From an uncultured Mucispirillum sp. (GTDB taxonomy: Bacteria; Chrysiogenota; Deferribacteres; Deferribacterales; Mucispirillaceae), in the NCBI GenBank assembly GCA_944324495.1, contig CALUWN010000004.1, positions 1 to 64,000 on the forward strand: a stretch of 64,000 bases of DNA, given 5' to 3'. Shown in pieces: positions 24,629 through 33,996 of this stretch. The notes beneath the pieces were generated by a model. The model saw only the letters and a program-made list of their open reading frames with translations. It was not told the origin of the DNA and ran no database searches. How positions within the stretch are numbered: position 1 is the first letter of the stretch; each line of letters begins with the position of its first letter. Made by a program: the position numbers and the translations under genes.

Positions 24629-25429
24629 CTATTTATACACTATATTTTCAAAATATTCCATATTCGGAACAATATCTTTTCCCGTCCATATATTAAATGA
24701 GCCAGCAGCTTGATAAATTAGCATACTTAATCCATTCACTAATTTAATATTATTCTTACTATACATTGATAAAAATGAAGTAACTTTAGGTTTATATATC
24801 ATATCTATGGCTGCTTCTTTTATATTAAAGCCATAATCAATAAACGGCTCACCTTTTACACCTAAAGATGTAGAATTGATTACAATATCAAATGTTTCAC
24901 CTTTCAAATCATTTAGGCTGCATACTTCTGCATCACCATTATATAAATATGCCAGTTCTTCAGCCTTTTCAACTGTTCTATTAGCTATTATAAAAGATAA
25001 TGGAGTATTTAAACGCATATAAGGAATAACTGCCCTTGAAGCACCACCTGCACCTAAAAGAAGCACCCTTTTATTCTGAGTATTTATACCGTTGCTTTCA
25101 AGCATCATATGAAAGCCAAAAATATCTGTATTATGGCCAATAATACCATTTTTTGTAAAATGAAGAGTATTAACTGCACCTATTTCTTTTGCTGTTATAT
25201 CAAGCTCTGTACAGTATTTTATTACTTCCTGTTTATATGGTACTGTAACATTAATACCTGTAAAATTATATTTTACAAACATATCTATTAAATCATCCAG
25301 CTGTTCTAAGGATGTTTCATAACAAGTATATCCACCGCACATTTTAGATTCATATAAAAAATAGTTATGAATAAACGGTGAAAAAGTATGCTGTAATGGG
25401 TTTCCTATTATTCCTAAATTAATGTACAT
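24629..25429 (-). CDS. aroE: Shikimate dehydrogenase
   Basis: 266 residues. It has the substrate-binding segment NVTVPYKQE with the catalytic lysine, the HNTDIFGF aspartate region, and the NADP-binding GAGGASRAV. It reduces 3-dehydroshikimate to shikimate in aromatic amino acid synthesis. The start lies one base after the stop of the DUF502 gene, behind AGGTAAG, so it is the last gene of a four-gene operon. Its own stop codon abuts the tRNA gene on the opposite strand. Confidence 0.95.
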   Translation of the reverse strand: MYINLGIIGNPLQHTFSPFIHNYFLYESKMCGGYTCYETSLEQLDDLIDMFVKYNFTGINVTVPYKQEVIKYCTELDITAKEIGAVNTLHFTKNGIIGHNTDIFGFHMMLESNGINTQNKRVLLLGAGGASRAVIPYMRLNTPLSFIIANRTVEKAEELAYLYNGDAEVCSLNDLKGETFDIVINSTSLGVKGEPFIDYGFNIKEAAIDMIYKPKVTSFLSMYSKNNIKLVNGLSMLIYQAAGSFNIWTGKDIVPNMEYFENIVYK

Positions 25430-25430
25430 A

Positions 25431-26079
25431 TTACTTACCTAACTTTTTTATCTCTTCTGGGTCTTTTATATTAATAATGCCAACAGAGAGCACAAATTTA
25501 ATGCCCTCTTCAACAGATATATCTAATTCTCTAATATCTTTTTTAGATACAACAGCCACAAAACCAAATGTTGGGTTTGGTGCTGTGGGAATAAAAAACA
25601 TTACAACTTTCTTCTTTGGTAGAAGCATTTTCCATAAAATCAAGTAAATCTCGCACTAAAAATTCTATCATCCACATATCACGCCGTGGAAATTCTACTA
25701 ATACAACCTTTGAAAAAGAACTGCCAGTAGAGTTTTTAAATGAATCTACCACTTGTTTTGTAGCATTATAAATGGAACGTGCTACTGGAATTTTTGCAAT
25801 AATATTATCTAAAATTTTAATAAGTCTTTTTCCAAAATACATTTTTGTTAAAATACCTATTAAAAATATTAATAAAATTACAATAACAAGAGTGGCTATT
25901 TGAAATACATACTCACTAAAATCAAAATTATACTGCCTTGCGATTTGTTTAACTCTAGGTGTAGCATTTGAAATAATGATACTATATAAAAAATATAGAA
26001 GGTATACCGTTATTACAAAAGGTAGTAATGATAGTATACCTGCTATAAAAATATTTCTTATTTTTTGAGAAATATTCAT
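25431..26079 (-). pseudogene. DUF502 membrane protein, interrupted by a single-base frameshift
   Basis: The first frame (26079 to 25543) gives the DUF502 N-terminus: two membrane helices (FIAGILSLLPFVITVYLL and IATLVIVILLIFLIGILT), then YFGKRLIKILDNIIAKIPVA and KVVLVEFPRRDMWMI. A second frame ending at 25431 gives the family's C-terminus (FIPTAPNPTFGFVAVV, SVEEGIKFVLSVG). Joining them needs removal of one base in the A6 run at 25593-25598, which yields NVFIPTAPNP exactly where the family has it. The joined protein is about 215 residues, a normal length. It could be a sequencing error, a real inactivation or a slippage switch. The function of DUF502 is unknown. Confidence 0.85.
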
Positions 26080-26082
26080 TTT

Positions 26083-26643
26083 TTATTTAACATTCCAGTT
26101 TTCAACCATTTTTAAAAGTGGGCTTTCTGGATATAATAATTTAAAATTATTAATGTTTGTTTCAACACTATTGTTATCAGAAGCTAAAACAGTTCTGTAA
26201 TACCAAAGTTCACGCATACTGCCTTGCTGATAGTTAGATGGAACAATTGACTCTCCTAAATCAAAAAGCATACCTGCACTGAACTCTGAATATTTACCAC
26301 CTACTTTTTTAAGTTCATTAATAGCTGCTGTATTATTATCAAACATATAATACATTCCAGCACCACGAAGATAAATATAATCTTTCAATGACGGTTCAGT
26401 AGCAGCAAGAGATATAAAAGTATCAACAGTTGCTGGGCTTGTCATTAAAACTTCAGCCATACCGATAGTATCTAAATTTTTGCTTTTTGAAACCATTTGG
26501 GAAGTATATATAACATAAGCAGCAATAAAAAGCACAAGCAAACCAGTAATTAATATTACAATTTTTCTAATATTATGCTGCAGGAAAGTTTCAAGTTTAT
26601 CAACCCCTGTATTATCAATATTAATTCTATCCTTTTTAGCCAT
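26083..26643 (-). CDS. Membrane-anchored TPR-like protein (YfgM/TPR_21-like)
   Basis: 186 residues from ATG 26643, which has GGAGG six bases upstream. A frame extension to 26667 lies inside the preceding gene and has no ribosome site. One transmembrane helix (about residues 27-48) follows a charged cytoplasmic N-terminus. The outer part is helical with TPR-like spacing (LKDYIYLRGAGMYYM, then NNTAAINELKKVGG). YfgM-type proteins act in periplasmic chaperone networks. Assignment is by architecture and is moderate. It overlaps the end of the PHP gene by eight bases. Confidence 0.6.
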   Translation of the reverse strand: MAKKDRINIDNTGVDKLETFLQHNIRKIVILITGLLVLFIAAYVIYTSQMVSKSKNLDTIGMAEVLMTSPATVDTFISLAATEPSLKDYIYLRGAGMYYMFDNNTAAINELKKVGGKYSEFSAGMLFDLGESIVPSNYQQGSMRELWYYRTVLASDNNSVETNINNFKLLYPESPLLKMVENWNVK

Positions 26644-27304
26644 TTTTTCCTCCAAAAGCTCTTTCAAATATATATTTATTATTATTTATAATACTTTTTA
26701 TTTCATCTTCTAAAAGCCCTGCTCCAAGCATAATTTTACAGGCTTTTTCATAACCTACAAAATCACCTGGCTCATGAGCATCATTATCAATTACAAGTTT
26801 AGCACCTGCCTGTCTTGCCATATTAGCTACATGACCATTTGTATATGCATGGCTTCTACGGGTAGTGATTTCTAAAAACACATTATTTTCTGCTGCTAAT
26901 TTTGCATCTTCTAATGTAATGAGCCCGGGGTGAGCTAAAATATCAACTTTAGCATCTATTGCTGCCCTGTTAGTGCCAGTATACACAGGCTCAGATATAG
27001 TTTCGCCATGCACTACAACTATATCTACACCATTTTCGCGTGCAATATTAGTAAGCCCTGCAATATCACTTGGGTTTACATGGGTTATTTCAACACCAAC
27101 AATAACTTTAAAATTAACAGATGATTTATTAAACCACTCTTTAAAATCCAAATTAGCTTTAATAACATTTAGTATATTAGAGCTATCCACATGGTCTGTA
27201 AGTGCTATACCTAAATAACCTTTTACTTCAGCGGTGCGTGCTACTTCAGCAGGTATAAGCATACCGTCAGAATGGGTAGAGTGCGTATGTAAATCATAAA
27301 TCAT
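26636..27304 (-). CDS. PHP-domain phosphoesterase
   Basis: 222 residues of the PHP metal-dependent fold. Metal ligands include YDLHTHSTHSDG at the N-terminus, ALTDHVD (about residue 37), VGVEITH, VVHGETI, DILAHPG, and VIDNDAHEPGDF at the end. These match histidinol-phosphatase-like and nucleotidase-like PHP proteins of this length. The substrate cannot be assigned. It is the first gene of the operon running to aroE. Confidence 0.85.
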   Translation of the reverse strand: MIYDLHTHSTHSDGMLIPAEVARTAEVKGYLGIALTDHVDSSNILNVIKANLDFKEWFNKSSVNFKVIVGVEITHVNPSDIAGLTNIARENGVDIVVVHGETISEPVYTGTNRAAIDAKVDILAHPGLITLEDAKLAAENNVFLEITTRRSHAYTNGHVANMARQAGAKLVIDNDAHEPGDFVGYEKACKIMLGAGLLEDEIKSIINNNKYIFERAFGGKNG

Positions 27305-27418
27305 AAAACACCAATAAAGTATTATATTTACAAATTATAGTTTTTAATTTATACTTGTTTTTTAGGGAAATAGCAAGAAGATTATTTCATATTAAATAAA
27401 TTATTTTAGGAAAATACT

Positions 27419-27793
27419 ATGCAGGAAAATTTTGAGATTAGAATACGTGAAATTGCTAAACTTAAAAAAGGCTGGTCTTTTGGGCAGGGTGAACCTTTTA
27501 ATGAAGAACACGTAGAAATAGCTGCCCTTCTAGCTTTACGATACTATAAAAAATATGCTTTAACAGTTAGCGGTACTCCATCTGTGGATGGTTCTATTAA
27601 TTTGATGTTTAATATTGGTGATATTTTCCTTGATGTAATTATTCTTCCTACAATCTCTGAAGCAACTATCAAATATACCCATGGTATAGGAAAAGATAAA
27701 ATAGAAGAATTATGGGGCACTGTTCCTATTAATAAACTTGATAATATAATGGAAAAATTTGTAAACCTTTCAAAAGAAGAAGTGAAATCTTAA
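27419..27793 (+). CDS. Unrecognised small protein (124 residues)
   Basis: A single plus-strand gene with a TTTTAGGAAAATACT ribosome site. The segment KLKKGWSFGQGEPFNEEHVEIAA resembles a widespread but uncharacterised family with an L-x-x-G-W-x-x-G-x-G-x-P motif, often encoded near toxin-antitoxin or phage genes. The C-terminal half has a strand-rich core (LMFNIGDIFLDVII) and an amphipathic helix. No membrane segment. Function unknown. Confidence 0.6.
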   Translation: MQENFEIRIREIAKLKKGWSFGQGEPFNEEHVEIAALLALRYYKKYALTVSGTPSVDGSINLMFNIGDIFLDVIILPTISEATIKYTHGIGKDKIEELWGTVPINKLDNIMEKFVNLSKEEVKS

Positions 27794-27816
27794 AAAGGGA
27801 CAAATAATCCCTTTTT
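27792..27816. terminator. Bidirectional terminator
   Basis: Perfect 9-bp arms (27792-27800 and 27808-27816), A5 on one side and T5 on the other. It lies between two converging genes (stops at 27793 and 27829). Confidence 0.8.
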
Positions 27817-27828
27817 AAGATTTTTAGC

Positions 27829-29412
27829 TTATTTATTATTATCCTTCAGCAATTTGTAAATAATAGAATCTAAAAGAGCCTGATAGCTGGCATCAATAAT
27901 ATTTTCTGCCACCCCAACAGTACTCCAAGATGATGTTTCATCTTTACTTAATATAAGAACTCGTGTAGTTGCCATAGTACCATTATGAGATAATATACGT
28001 ACTTTATAGTCAACAAGTTCCATAGTTTTTAAAGCTGGATAAAACCTTACAAGAGCTTTTCTCATAGCATTATCAAGTGCATTGACAGGGCCATTACCAG
28101 TTGCTACAACGTGCTCTATTTCCCCACGTACATCAACCTTAACAGTTGCTTCTGCCATAGGGGCAACAGATAACGCCTTATTTTTCTCATCAATTACCCT
28201 GTAACTAATAATATCAAAAAATTCAGGAGTTTTTTCATCCATTGCATTTCTAATTAAAAGCTCAAAAGAAGCTTCTGCACCTTCATATTGAAAACCTCTG
28301 TTTTCAAGGTCTTTTAATTGGTTTAATACGTTTTGTACTGTTTCAGACTTGCTGTCAATATCAAGCCCGAATTCCTTAGCTTTATATATAAGGTTGCTTT
28401 TACCAGATAAATCTGATAATAAAACACGCCTTGTATTACCTACCAATTCTGGCTCAATATGTTCATATGTTTTTGAATTTTTCAAAATAGCTGAAACGTG
28501 CACGCCACCTTTATGAGCAAAAGCAGAATTGCCAACATATGGTCTGTGAGTAAAATGCTTTAAATTACCTATTTCATCTAAAAAGTATGATAAACTTTTT
28601 AATTTTGCAAGGTTTTCCTGGCTTATACAGTTATAACCATATTTTAACTGCAAATTAGGTATAATTGAGCATAAATTTGCATTACCACAACGCTCACCAT
28701 AACCATTTATTGTGCCCTGCACATGGCTTGCCCCATTAATAACTGCCATAACACTGTTTGCTACTGCCATTTCGCAGTCATTATGTGTGTGTATTCCAAA
28801 AGGATAATCACCTAATGTATTTTTTACAACGGTAACAATTTCTGCTACCTTATCAGGCATAGTGCCGCCGTTTGTTTCACAGAGCACAACGCAGTCTGCC
28901 CCAGCATCACGAGCTGTCTTTAATGTTTTTAAAGCATATTCTGGGTTTGCCATATAGCCATCAAAAAAATGTTCAGCATCATAATAAACTTTATCTACTT
29001 TTTTCTTTAAATACTGGATAGTATCATAAATAATATCCAGATTTTCATCTAAAGAAATTTTTAATGCTTCTTCAACGTGCAAATCCCATGTTTTACCAAA
29101 AACAGTAATATTTGGTACTTCTGCTTCTAAAAGTGCTTGAATTATCTCATCATCTTCACATGATTTTTTAGCACGCCTTGTAGAGCCAAAAGCTGATATT
29201 TTACTTTTATCAATATTTGCACTTTTAAGTTTGGTAAAAAATTCCATATCTCTAGGGTTAGAGCCTGGCCAGCCACCCTCAATACAGTCAATACCAAAAT
29301 CAATTAACCTTTCTGCAATACGTAGTTTATCTATTACAGTAAAATTAACGTCTTCTGATTGAGTACCATCTCTTAAAGTTGTATCATATAAAAATATTTT
29401 TCTATTGTCCAT
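27829..29412 (-). CDS. cimA: (R)-citramalate synthase
   Basis: About 527 residues from ATG 29412 ([20 protein letters not shown]). A longer frame to 29478 lies inside lysC. The HMGL-like TIM barrel has the DTTLRDG start, the HTHND metal motif and [10 protein letters not shown]. The C-terminal LeuA-type allosteric domain is present ([16 protein letters not shown]). The long N-terminal and regulatory layout, with GWPGSNP, is typical of CimA rather than LeuA. It condenses pyruvate with acetyl-CoA, opening the threonine-independent isoleucine route. The C-terminal domain would bind isoleucine as feedback inhibitor. It overlaps lysC by 11 bases. Confidence 0.9.
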   Translation of the reverse strand: MDNRKIFLYDTTLRDGTQSEDVNFTVIDKLRIAERLIDFGIDCIEGGWPGSNPRDMEFFTKLKSANIDKSKISAFGSTRRAKKSCEDDEIIQALLEAEVPNITVFGKTWDLHVEEALKISLDENLDIIYDTIQYLKKKVDKVYYDAEHFFDGYMANPEYALKTLKTARDAGADCVVLCETNGGTMPDKVAEIVTVVKNTLGDYPFGIHTHNDCEMAVANSVMAVINGASHVQGTINGYGERCGNANLCSIIPNLQLKYGYNCISQENLAKLKSLSYFLDEIGNLKHFTHRPYVGNSAFAHKGGVHVSAILKNSKTYEHIEPELVGNTRRVLLSDLSGKSNLIYKAKEFGLDIDSKSETVQNVLNQLKDLENRGFQYEGAEASFELLIRNAMDEKTPEFFDIISYRVIDEKNKALSVAPMAEATVKVDVRGEIEHVVATGNGPVNALDNAMRKALVRFYPALKTMELVDYKVRILSHNGTMATTRVLILSKDETSSWSTVGVAENIIDASYQALLDSIIYKLLKDNNK

Positions 29413-30637
29413 CTTGTTTCTCAGTGATAAATGCGCTGTGAAGCACACGTACAGCAAGTTCAGTAAATTTTTCTTCAATTATACAAGAAACTTTTATTTC
29501 ACTTGTAGAAATCATTTTTATATTTATTTGGTTATCTGATAACACTTTAAACATGGTAGCAGCTACACCAGAATGGCTTTTCATACCGATACCAACAATG
29601 GATACTTTAGAAATATTTTCATCAGATAATATTTCTGTAACACCAGCTTCTTTACCTAACCTTTCGCAGGCTGCTTTTGCTTTAATAAGGTCTGTTTTAG
29701 GTACTGTAAATGATATATCTGTTTTGCCGTCTTCTTTAGCAACATTTTGAATTATCATATCTACATTTATATTTGCTTCTGCTAAGCCAATAAATATTTT
29801 TGCAGCCACGCCCGGCTCATCTTTAACACCTAAAAGTGTAATTTTTGCTTGATTTTTATCACTAGTAACGCCTGATACAACGATACGTTCCATATTTTTG
29901 TCCTCCTTTGAAGTAACAAGTGTTCCTGGTTTATCTTCCATAGATGAAAGAACCATAATATCTACATTATAATTCATACCTAATTCTACACTTCTTGACT
30001 GAAGTACTTTTGCACCAAGGGAAGCAAGCTCCAGCATTTCTTCGTGTGAAATAGTATCCAATTTCTTAGCATTTTTAACAATACGAGGGTCTGCAGTATA
30101 TACACCGTCAACATCAGTATATATTTCGCAAACATCAGCTTTTACAGCAGCAGCAATAGCTACAGCAGTAGTATCTGAACCGCCCCTGCCTAAAGTTGTA
30201 GTATCACCTGTTTCTTTATTATACCCTTGAAAACCAGCAACAACTACTATTTTTCCTTCGCCTAATGCTTTTCTTATTCTTTCACCATTAATATTTAATA
30301 TTCTTGCTTTAGAATGTGCATTATCTGTTTCCATACCAATTTGCAAACCTGTCATAGATATTGCATCATACCCATCAACTAAAAGAGCTTGAGTAACAAG
30401 CGGAATACAAGCTGTTTCACCAGTGGAAACAAGCTGGTCATATTCTCTTAAAGAATAGTCTGGTGTGATTTCTTTTAAAAGGCCGATTAATCTGTCTGTT
30501 TCACCAGACATAGCAGAAACTGCTACAATTACATCATGGCCTTCGTCTTTTTTCTTTTCAACAATTTTTGCAACATTTTTAATGCGTTCAATACTGCCCA
30601 CACTAGTGCCGCCAAATTTCATAACAACAAGACTCAC
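29402..30637 (-). CDS. lysC: Aspartokinase
   Basis: 411 residues starting at GTG 30637, behind GGAGG with seven bases of spacing. The kinase domain shows [36 protein letters not shown]. Two C-terminal ACT domains follow ([36 protein letters not shown]). It phosphorylates aspartate at the head of the lysine/threonine/methionine pathway and is probably feedback-inhibited through the ACT domains. It is the third gene of the hom - apgM-like - lysC - cimA operon. Confidence 0.95.
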   Translation of the reverse strand: MSLVVMKFGGTSVGSIERIKNVAKIVEKKKDEGHDVIVAVSAMSGETDRLIGLLKEITPDYSLREYDQLVSTGETACIPLVTQALLVDGYDAISMTGLQIGMETDNAHSKARILNINGERIRKALGEGKIVVVAGFQGYNKETGDTTTLGRGGSDTTAVAIAAAVKADVCEIYTDVDGVYTADPRIVKNAKKLDTISHEEMLELASLGAKVLQSRSVELGMNYNVDIMVLSSMEDKPGTLVTSKEDKNMERIVVSGVTSDKNQAKITLLGVKDEPGVAAKIFIGLAEANINVDMIIQNVAKEDGKTDISFTVPKTDLIKAKAACERLGKEAGVTEILSDENISKVSIVGIGMKSHSGVAATMFKVLSDNQINIKMISTSEIKVSCIIEEKFTELAVRVLHSAFITEKQDGQ

Positions 30638-30653
30638 CGTATTTCCTCCATAT

Positions 30654-31823
30654 TTATATTATTTCTTTATTATTTATAAATAAATCTGCTATTTTATAAC
30701 CATCTTTAATATCAAATGACGGCTGTATATTTTCACTGTATTTTTTATTAATATCAGCTTTAATTCCACTGCCATAAATTACAGCAGGTATTTTTTCATT
30801 AGAGTGAGTTTTAAGCTCTATTGGCGTTGCATGGTCTGGAGTGATTAATACCCTGTATTCACCAAATTTTTTCATACCTTCTAATATAACAGGCATCATT
30901 TCTTTATCAATTAATTCTACTGCCTTTATTTTTTCTTCTATACTGCCTATATGCCCTGCTTCATCTGGAGCTTCCACGTGTACGAAAACATAGTCATGGT
31001 CATTTAGTGCATTAATAGCATACTCTGCCTTGCCTTTAAAATTAGTATCTGTAAAGCCTGTAATATTTGGTACTTTTATAATATCCATACCAGCACAAAC
31101 ACCAATACCTCTTATTAAATCAACAGCAGAAATTACTGCACCTTTTAATTTATATTCTTCTTTAAAAGCAGGTAATGCTGGCTTTTTACCCTGCCCCCAC
31201 AGCCAAATATTAGTAGCTTTGCCAGTATCTATAATGCTATTAAAAACTTCTTTAGATGCTTTTTCCATTATCTCTATAAGCCTTTGGCTGCCTTTGCCTT
31301 TTGGACTGTATCGTGTTACATCTTTATCACTTATATCATGAGGTGGCGTAGTTTCAAGTTCCATATCAGCATTACGTATTACCATTAAGTTACGATAGCC
31401 AACACCTTTATAAAATTCTACATCTTCATTTTTAAAAATATTATTTAATCCATTTATAATATTTTCAACATACTTCTCTTCAATATGGTGGGCAGTAAAA
31501 CTTTCCATAATATTATCTTTTATAGTAACAGTATTACACCTAAAAGCCATATCATTTGGTGATAATTCTATACCCATAGAGCAGGCTTCAAGTGGGCTTC
31601 TGCCTGTATAATATTTTCTTGGGTCATACCCAAAAACACTTAAATTACAAATATCACTGCCGGGAGCCATACCGTCTGGAGTAGTCTGAATATATCCACA
31701 AGCTCCATTTTCTGCTGCATAATTTATATTAGGAATATTTGCATATTCTATAATAGTTTTGCCACCAAGTTCTTTTATTGGTCTATCAGCAAGACCATCA
31801 CATAATAAAACAAGATATTTCAT
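30654..31823 (-). CDS. ApgM-like alkaline-phosphatase-superfamily protein; candidate homoserine kinase
   Basis: 389 residues from ATG 31823 ([15 protein letters not shown]), one base after the hom stop and behind AAGGA. It belongs to the COG3635 cofactor-independent phosphoglycerate mutase family. Motifs seen are LCDGLAD, the active-site serine in [27 protein letters not shown] and LITPDHATP. In several bacteria that lack ThrB, genes of this family cluster with hom and are predicted or reported to act as homoserine kinase. The position here, between hom and lysC, fits that better than glycolysis. No other thrB is in the window. The two functions cannot be told apart from sequence alone. Confidence 0.8.
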   Translation of the reverse strand: MKYLVLLCDGLADRPIKELGGKTIIEYANIPNINYAAENGACGYIQTTPDGMAPGSDICNLSVFGYDPRKYYTGRSPLEACSMGIELSPNDMAFRCNTVTIKDNIMESFTAHHIEEKYVENIINGLNNIFKNEDVEFYKGVGYRNLMVIRNADMELETTPPHDISDKDVTRYSPKGKGSQRLIEIMEKASKEVFNSIIDTGKATNIWLWGQGKKPALPAFKEEYKLKGAVISAVDLIRGIGVCAGMDIIKVPNITGFTDTNFKGKAEYAINALNDHDYVFVHVEAPDEAGHIGSIEEKIKAVELIDKEMMPVILEGMKKFGEYRVLITPDHATPIELKTHSNEKIPAVIYGSGIKADINKKYSENIQPSFDIKDGYKIADLFINNKEII

Positions 31824-31824
31824 A

Positions 31825-33138
31825 TTAATTTCCTTCAACTCTTATAATAACAGTTTTTTCTTTAATAAATGGTTTTGCATCTATTTCCTTAACTGCATTT
31901 ATAATTTGGCTGCCTACAACTTCATGAGTCATAAAAACTAAAGGTACACAGCCACTACATTCAACAGATGATTCCCTTTGTAAAGCAGAAGATACACTTA
32001 TTCCATTATTTGCAAGAATTAACCCAACTTGAGCAAGTACGCCCGGAGTATCCTCCACCATTAAACGCATATAAAATGATGAATGTATATCTTTTATATC
32101 TATAATATTAATATTTTCTTCCTGCTTTTCATATCCTAAAACTGGAACGCGAACATTAATATTTGATGCAATATTTCTTGCAATATTAATAATATCTCCA
32201 GCAACAGCAGCTCCAGTTGGAACACTTCCCGCCCCTTGACCATAATGGAGAGTTGGACCAGTCCTATCAGATTTTAAATACACTGCATTAAATACGCCAT
32301 TAACTTGAGCAAGTGTATTTGTAAACGGTATCATTGTTGGGTGAACCCTTACTTCAATATCATTACCATGCCTTTTTGCAATTGCTAATAATTTGATTAC
32401 ACAGCCAAATTCTTTTGCAATTGCAATATCTATTGGTTTAATATTTGAAATACCTTCCACAAATACTTTATCCATATCTACCATTGTAGAAAAAGCAATA
32501 GATGAAAGAATAGATAATTTATGGGCAGAATCTATCCCTTCTATATCAAAAGTTGGGTCAGCTTCTGCATAACCTTGCTTTTGAGCATCTTTTAATACAT
32601 CTGCAAATTCTTTACCTTCTTCCGTCATTTTTGTAAGAATATAGTTTGCTGTACCATTGATTATGCTGTATATTTCTAAAATATTATTTACAGCTAAATC
32701 TTCTTTCATAACTCTAATAATAGGTATGCCACCACCAACAGATGCTTCAAAACCAATATCTACACCCATTTTTTTAGCAAGAGGGAAAATCTCTTTACCA
32801 TAAGTGGCTAGTAATGCTTTATTTGCTGTTACAACGTGTTTTTTATTTTCTAAGGCTTTAATAACAAAATCTTTAGCAAATGTATAACCACCAACAAGTT
32901 CCACTATTATATGGATATCTTTATTAGTAATTAAGTCCATTGCATCTTTTGTAACAATATCAATTTTAGATAAGTATTCATCCTGCTTTTTATCAATAGT
33001 TATATCTGCAACACCTTTTACAACTATATCTATACCTGTTTTACGTTTTACAGTTTCATAATTATCCATTAAAGCGGCAACAGTGCCTTTGCCAACCACT
33101 CCGTAGCCTATTATACCTACATTTACCACTTTATCCAT
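31825..33138 (-). CDS. hom: Homoserine dehydrogenase
   Basis: 437 residues. The N-terminal NAD(P)-binding GYGVVGKGTV is followed by the substrate region (NGTANYILTKM, GYAEADPTFDIEGIDSAHK). A C-terminal ACT domain (MRLMVEDTPGVLAQVGLIL) probably mediates threonine inhibition. It reduces aspartate semialdehyde to homoserine. It is the first gene of the aspartate-family operon. The 174-base upstream region is A/T-rich; no riboswitch or leader peptide was recognised. Confidence 0.95.
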   Translation of the reverse strand: MDKVVNVGIIGYGVVGKGTVAALMDNYETVKRKTGIDIVVKGVADITIDKKQDEYLSKIDIVTKDAMDLITNKDIHIIVELVGGYTFAKDFVIKALENKKHVVTANKALLATYGKEIFPLAKKMGVDIGFEASVGGGIPIIRVMKEDLAVNNILEIYSIINGTANYILTKMTEEGKEFADVLKDAQKQGYAEADPTFDIEGIDSAHKLSILSSIAFSTMVDMDKVFVEGISNIKPIDIAIAKEFGCVIKLLAIAKRHGNDIEVRVHPTMIPFTNTLAQVNGVFNAVYLKSDRTGPTLHYGQGAGSVPTGAAVAGDIINIARNIASNINVRVPVLGYEKQEENINIIDIKDIHSSFYMRLMVEDTPGVLAQVGLILANNGISVSSALQRESSVECSGCVPLVFMTHEVVGSQIINAVKEIDAKPFIKEKTVIIRVEGN

Positions 33139-33312
33139 AAAAACTCCTAAAAATACATTTTATAATTTAATCTGCTATGATATATATTTTCTTTTGTATA
33201 GTCAATATTTTAATAAAAAAAACAAACAATATATACTAATTTTATAATTTTTTTAAAATTATTTGATTATTTATTAAGAATAATATAAAATAAGACATGA
33301 GGTATCATTATT

Positions 33313-33996
33313 ATGCGAAAAATATTAAAATATATAAAAGACTTTTTTACTTCTGAAAAAATAGAGGTAAATTCTACATTAGAAAGGCTAAAAGAAGGTA
33401 ATCTATATTTTACATCATATATGCTGCACGCTGCTCCTGTTAGCAATATTGAAAAAGTTAGAGAGATGGCAGCTCTTGGGCAGGACCCTCATGCTGTTAT
33501 TGTTACCTGCTCCGATGCAAGAATTTCACCTGAAAGAATATTTAATGCAGAAATGGGAGATTTCTTTATTATCAGAACAGCAGGCCATGTGGTTGGACCA
33601 TACGAAATGGGCAGCATTGAATACGCCGTAACCCACAGTAGTGTAGATGTGGTAATTGTTATGGGGCATGAAAACTGTGGTGCTGTTAAAAGCTGCATTA
33701 TTGACCATGAGGGAACTGATTTAGGCTATATTCATAATATATTAGAAGAAGTACAGCCATCTATTGATAAAGCAAGGCAGGAAACAAATAATGATTATGA
33801 TTTACTAGAACGTGCTGAAGAATTAAACGTTTACCACACTGTTGCAAAAATAAAACAAAGTAAAATACTAGAGCCTTATATTAATTCTGGTAAACTTATT
33901 GTTATTGGTGCAAAATACGGAATAGCAACTGGTGAAGTTACTTTTTTTGATGATACTATTACCTGCCCTGTGGTATATAACAAAAAAATAGATTAA
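33313..33996 (+). CDS. Beta-class carbonic anhydrase
   Basis: 227 residues. The zinc ligands C66, H119 and C122 and the catalytic D68/R70 dyad (CSDAR, then GHENCG) mark an active beta-carbonic anhydrase. It interconverts CO2 and bicarbonate. There is no signal peptide, so it is probably cytoplasmic. Its stop codon overlaps that of mutS2 on the other strand by four bases. Confidence 0.93.
   Translation: MRKILKYIKDFFTSEKIEVNSTLERLKEGNLYFTSYMLHAAPVSNIEKVREMAALGQDPHAVIVTCSDARISPERIFNAEMGDFFIIRTAGHVVGPYEMGSIEYAVTHSSVDVVIVMGHENCGAVKSCIIDHEGTDLGYIHNILEEVQPSIDKARQETNNDYDLLERAEELNVYHTVAKIKQSKILEPYINSGKLIVIGAKYGIATGEVTFFDDTITCPVVYNKKID

Noticed and set aside
33139-33312. Riboswitch or attenuator before hom
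   Set aside because: Looked for a lysine, SAM or T-box-like structure or a Thr/Ile-rich leader peptide. Only A/T-rich DNA with no stable hairpin was seen.
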